A stretch of DNA of 64,000 nucleotides from Flavobacteriales bacterium UBA5081. Lineage in GTDB: Bacteria > Bacteroidota > Bacteroidia > Flavobacteriales_E > Vicingaceae. This document shows, one piece after another, positions 62,401-64,000 of the stretch. The stretch's first letter is position 1; each line of letters opens with the position of its first letter. Location: NCBI GenBank assembly GCA_002415785.1, contig DIAJ01000015.1:16566-80565 (forward strand), written 5' to 3'. Made by a program: the position numbers and the translations under genes. The notes below the pieces were generated by a model. It ran no database searches, was not told where the DNA came from, and was given only the letters and a program-made list of their open reading frames with translations.

Positions 62401-64000
62401 TTACCGCTGCTTTTGAAAGACCTGAAATTCAAGACTCTAGTTATTGGAGGTTTGAGTATACTTCAGGTGGCAGAGAGTATTATATTACAGATAATTATGT
62501 AGACTTAGAACCTTTCGATACAAATAGAATAGATGTATGTTTTAGAAAGGATGCTGATGTTGTATTTGATTTAGGCGATGTTGATACGGCAATTGTAGAT
62601 TATTCGCTCTATGCCTATGATGGGGAAGAGGATACTATATTTGTTCAGCAACAATTTGGAGGTCCGGAGTCTCCAATTCAAGAGTTTCATTGGATTTGTC
62701 CTTTTGAAAGAACTGCAAAAACGATTGCGATTTATATCGATAATGAGGATGAACAGCCTCCTATTGCAAAAGATTATTTATTTGAAATGGAGTTCTTGAA
62801 CAATGGCTTGGACTCAATTCGAGAAATATATTTAGGAATGAGCATTGATGGAGTAAAGCTTAGACCCGATACGCTCACTATATTTAATGCACCGGTGATT
62901 GAATACAACCGAAAGTCCGGTAGGATTGGTTTTGGCTTCCATCATTTAGGTCCCGGGCGTCATGAGATTAAAGCCTGGACACATGATCCAAACCTTAAAC
63001 AAGATCAGTTACCGGAAGATGATACTTTAACACGGTATTTTACAATCCTCGATACCTTTAAATTAGATGGTGATGGTACAATATTAGATACAAATGGTCA
63101 ATTTAGACCGGTAGAACCCGGGGAGTATTGCACCGATTTTGAATTTGATAATCCAGCAGATTCTACCGGTTGGTTATTTGCGAAGTTCCCAAATTGGTAT
63201 CAATATGGCTATTCTTTTGAGATAGCAACACCTTCAACGACAAACATAAATGGTGCAAGAAGTGGGAATAATGCCATGGTAACGGATGCAGATGATGACT
63301 ACATCAATTTTGACTCTTCTGCAGCTTACTCTCCATTAATACCATTTAAAAAGGACTCTTGTTATTTGTTAAGTTTCCATCATAATTACTATTTCGAAGG
63401 AGATTTTAACGATGGAGCTCAAGTGCTGTTAAGTTTAGATACAGGTTTTACTTGGAAAAATCTAAACAGAAGAATTGTTGATGTGGGAGATACTTTATTG
63501 CAACAAGGTTGGTATAACACCCGACATGTTATTGCTATTGAAGATAATAATAAGAATGCAGGTTGGTCCGGTCAATCTGGTGGATGGGTGCATGCTCAAA
63601 CTTATATTCCATCATACTCAGATGCTTTTGCAAGACTTGCTTTCCGTTTTGCTTCTGATGGTAATTATGTAGCAGACGGCTGGGCGATTGATGATTTTTG
63701 TATGAGACCTATTGATCCTACAAATTGTTTTGCAGTTGGTTTAGGTGAGAAAGAGTTAGATGAAGATCAACTATATCTCGGGCAGAGCGTACCTAATCCT
63801 GCAGTAACTAATGTTGAGATTCCCTATTATTTGCCGAAAAGTGGAAATGTTTACTTTGAAGTAACTAATATGATGGGACAAAAGGTAAGAGAAATGAATA
63901 TGTCAAAATCTCATGGAAATCACCTTATGAAGCTAGATGTTAGTGGCCTAGGTTCGGGAGTGTATTATTATTGGATAATCTTCGAAGGACAAAAGTTGAG
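59409..64000 (+). CDS. Large secreted multi-domain protein with T9SS sorting domain, 3' end outside window
   Basis: The ATG at 59409 opens a frame with no stop to the window end (1530 codons); shorter reading frames inside it are shadows. The signal peptide MKKLLHLAVSFVLLFGVNLS ends in LKAQ. Four jelly-roll/MAM-like modules end in similar strands: YIDDFCVFGSDC (about residue 217), IALDSFSIVTAP (about 533), MSIDNFHVFDEMP (about 866) and WAIDDFCMRPID (about 1425). Between them are CARDB-like beta domains (DLRAERVVIGPYLPEGEQTS). The end, VPNPAVTNVEIPYYLPKSGN through SGLGSGVYYYWIIFEGQKL, is the type A T9SS C-terminal sorting domain. It is probably exported and anchored to the cell surface; function unknown (adhesion likely). 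Confidence 0.9.
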   Translation, partial: MKKLLHLAVSFVLLFGVNLSLKAQNSSILFCEDFNTIPWQMTTSGNPTADAPLFETDGNVYRGGSGYSATDTVGYHYDGIPIQSYLTTPVIYGIDTPNFVGINFYHIAYIETADRVYAEVTFDNGNTWIRLNQNYYEGSSTLLSGGGFSKLSRPFLWKFIPNNDTNFIWNNNNAAWIQEEFDLQPLIDANNADSMQVRIVLEDNPSSFPGRVGEHRYYIDDFCVFGSDCPPGDPELSVNEPDNYPNQYINNVYLEGPYRFNVNATSPSTIDKVYVEYIVKRDTNNDMTFDTIHNTSEELLFAGGTSYQGEIPASMTEIGDSVFWRVKAIDASPCANVSYDPNQGYNEFEVRGNLPISCNTTPISSLPYVETFDNWIMTSAFENMQNDWQNVEGDFHDWWLWRDSTPTPQTGPKDDYPGGGQYLYVETTGYYDSTAFLLTPCIDFSEIQNAKVRFYLHQLTDGTDTVWVDVFNTTPQPGFPYGRYDENIVPPIPGNKGDRWLPVEFTTFPYRGKVTQIRIRAKPSKTSEQSDIALDSFSIVTAPLVDLRAERVVIGPYLPEGEQTSVVVNVQNQGVYPTDSITFNYDVIMENTGQVYDSGRNIGWKGVIPPGEDSAISLDSKPFITPLGQYTIVAWLEYAGDEVPSNDTTQQRTYGLALKDGSFYFETFDEPNRDTIFTAIGDPDTLTNFWEFGTPSYDKTNSAFSTQSYNTPYADFNCWDILLDRPFVGDGNTVQLVTPFIDFSNTQNPILSFFNNRDIDLNKAGVYIEYSLDRGFTWDSVPAFNDPGRKKWYNSSLSAGGFGGQPIFSGTTRHMLGSWNGWVESELRLPTNIFAGQPNVLFRFMFFAEDFQDVANGFNSNDGMSIDNFHVFDEMPTDIEVQHIIKPVNECDLDSIERFTTAFKNRGQSVINTFDVQYVVKHIPTNTTVTKSETVNKTIQPRDTGIVESTVDFDMRALGDYEVKVIVTNLQGDAYSQNDTAIKYVENIDGCWMVFESVTAAFERPEIQDSSYWRFEYTSGGREYYITDNYVDLEPFDTNRIDVCFRKDADVVFDLGDVDTAIVDYSLYAYDGEEDTIFVQQQFGGPESPIQEFHWICPFERTAKTIAIYIDNEDEQPPIAKDYLFEMEFLNNGLDSIREIYLGMSIDGVKLRPDTLTIFNAPVIEYNRKSGRIGFGFHHLGPGRHEIKAWTHDPNLKQDQLPEDDTLTRYFTILDTFKLDGDGTILDTNGQFRPVEPGEYCTDFEFDNPADSTGWLFAKFPNWYQYGYSFEIATPSTTNINGARSGNNAMVTDADDDYINFDSSAAYSPLIPFKKDSCYLLSFHHNYYFEGDFNDGAQVLLSLDTGFTWKNLNRRIVDVGDTLLQQGWYNTRHVIAIEDNNKNAGWSGQSGGWVHAQTYIPSYSDAFARLAFRFASDGNYVADGWAIDDFCMRPIDPTNCFAVGLGEKELDEDQLYLGQSVPNPAVTNVEIPYYLPKSGNVYFEVTNMMGQKVREMNMSKSHGNHLMKLDVSGLGSGVYYYWIIFEGQKL

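Noticed and set aside
59610..63672. Several short reading frames on both strands (such as 59610-59807, 60783-60995, 61893-62228 minus; 62611-62799, 63475-63672 plus)
   Set aside because: They lie inside the long open frame from 59409, which has a signal peptide, repeated modules and a T9SS domain; the short ones show no domain and are shadows.
1..64000. tRNA, rRNA or other structured RNA genes
   Set aside because: No cloverleaf ends (GGTTC-type T-loop with CCA-like acceptor) or rRNA-like segment was recognised by eye in the gaps; a covariance search would be needed to exclude small RNAs.

Overview
The window is a low-G+C chromosomal segment from a member of the Bacteroidota, most likely Flavobacteriales or a close relative. 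The evidence is: a very large secreted protein ending in a type IX secretion (Por) sorting domain; many signal peptides ending in A-Q; promoters of the Bacteroidota type (TTG about 20 bases before TAnnTTTG); weak or absent Shine-Dalgarno sequences; and typical Bacteroidota gene neighbourhoods (SUF genes with DUF2480, serC-serA-DUF1015, etfBA beside pdhB, sppA beside folK). No rRNA, tRNA, phage, IS element or CRISPR array was seen. Most of the window is ordinary core metabolism, with some unusual fusions, three toxin-antitoxin modules and repeat-rich gaps.

Layout. 1-2641: 3' part of lepA converging on thiL, with a hairpin between them. 2745-9501: a complete SUF iron-sulfur operon (A-type carrier, sufB, C, D, S, E, SufT-like) plus DUF2480, preceded by a palindromic operator. 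9521-12367: pyrophosphatase, a secreted S41-like protein and a UPF0175/DUF3368 toxin-antitoxin pair. 12408-16469: YggS, DUF1015, serA and serC on the minus strand. 16674-20559: ribosomal protein L31 type B, two small envelope proteins and a B12-dependent ribonucleotide reductase. 20871-21410: a toxin-antitoxin pair whose toxin is frameshifted. 21713-29345: tetrapyrrole synthesis by the C5 route (a HemA-HemC fusion, hemD, hemB, then hemL and hemE), interrupted by a GtrA protein and a lipoprotein. 29370-31649: poorly characterised envelope proteins, one frameshifted. 31685-36813: nucleoside transporter, bifunctional nuclease, etfA, etfB, pdhB. 36957-39671: a membrane pyrophosphatase fused to a YceI domain. 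39749-47130: deoxynucleoside kinase, propeller-like protein, GH3 enzyme, sppA, folK and a TPR/OmpA-like lipoprotein. 47215-47852: VapC-type toxin-antitoxin. 48108-51488: an IcmF-type fused acyl-CoA mutase, followed by 1.3 kb of degenerate repeats. 52828-59204: chalcone-isomerase-like protein, glycosyltransferase plus methyltransferase, P5C dehydrogenase, FtsB/DivIC-like protein and fumarylacetoacetase. 59409 to the end: a T9SS cargo protein cut by the window edge.

How the genes connect. SUF supplies Fe-S clusters, and the hem genes make uroporphyrinogen III and coproporphyrinogen III from glutamyl-tRNA. Two large enzymes (class II ribonucleotide reductase and IcmF) need adenosylcobalamin. Pyrophosphate is used twice: by a soluble pyrophosphatase and by an ion-pumping membrane pyrophosphatase.

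The most notable points are the membrane pyrophosphatase-YceI fusion, the HemA-HemC fusion, the palindrome at the SUF promoter, two genes each broken by one base in a homopolymer (real or a sequencing artefact), a helically phased repeat operator at a toxin-antitoxin locus, and a 70-base tandem repeat between SufT and DUF2480. I found no clearly new multi-gene defence or biosynthetic system.
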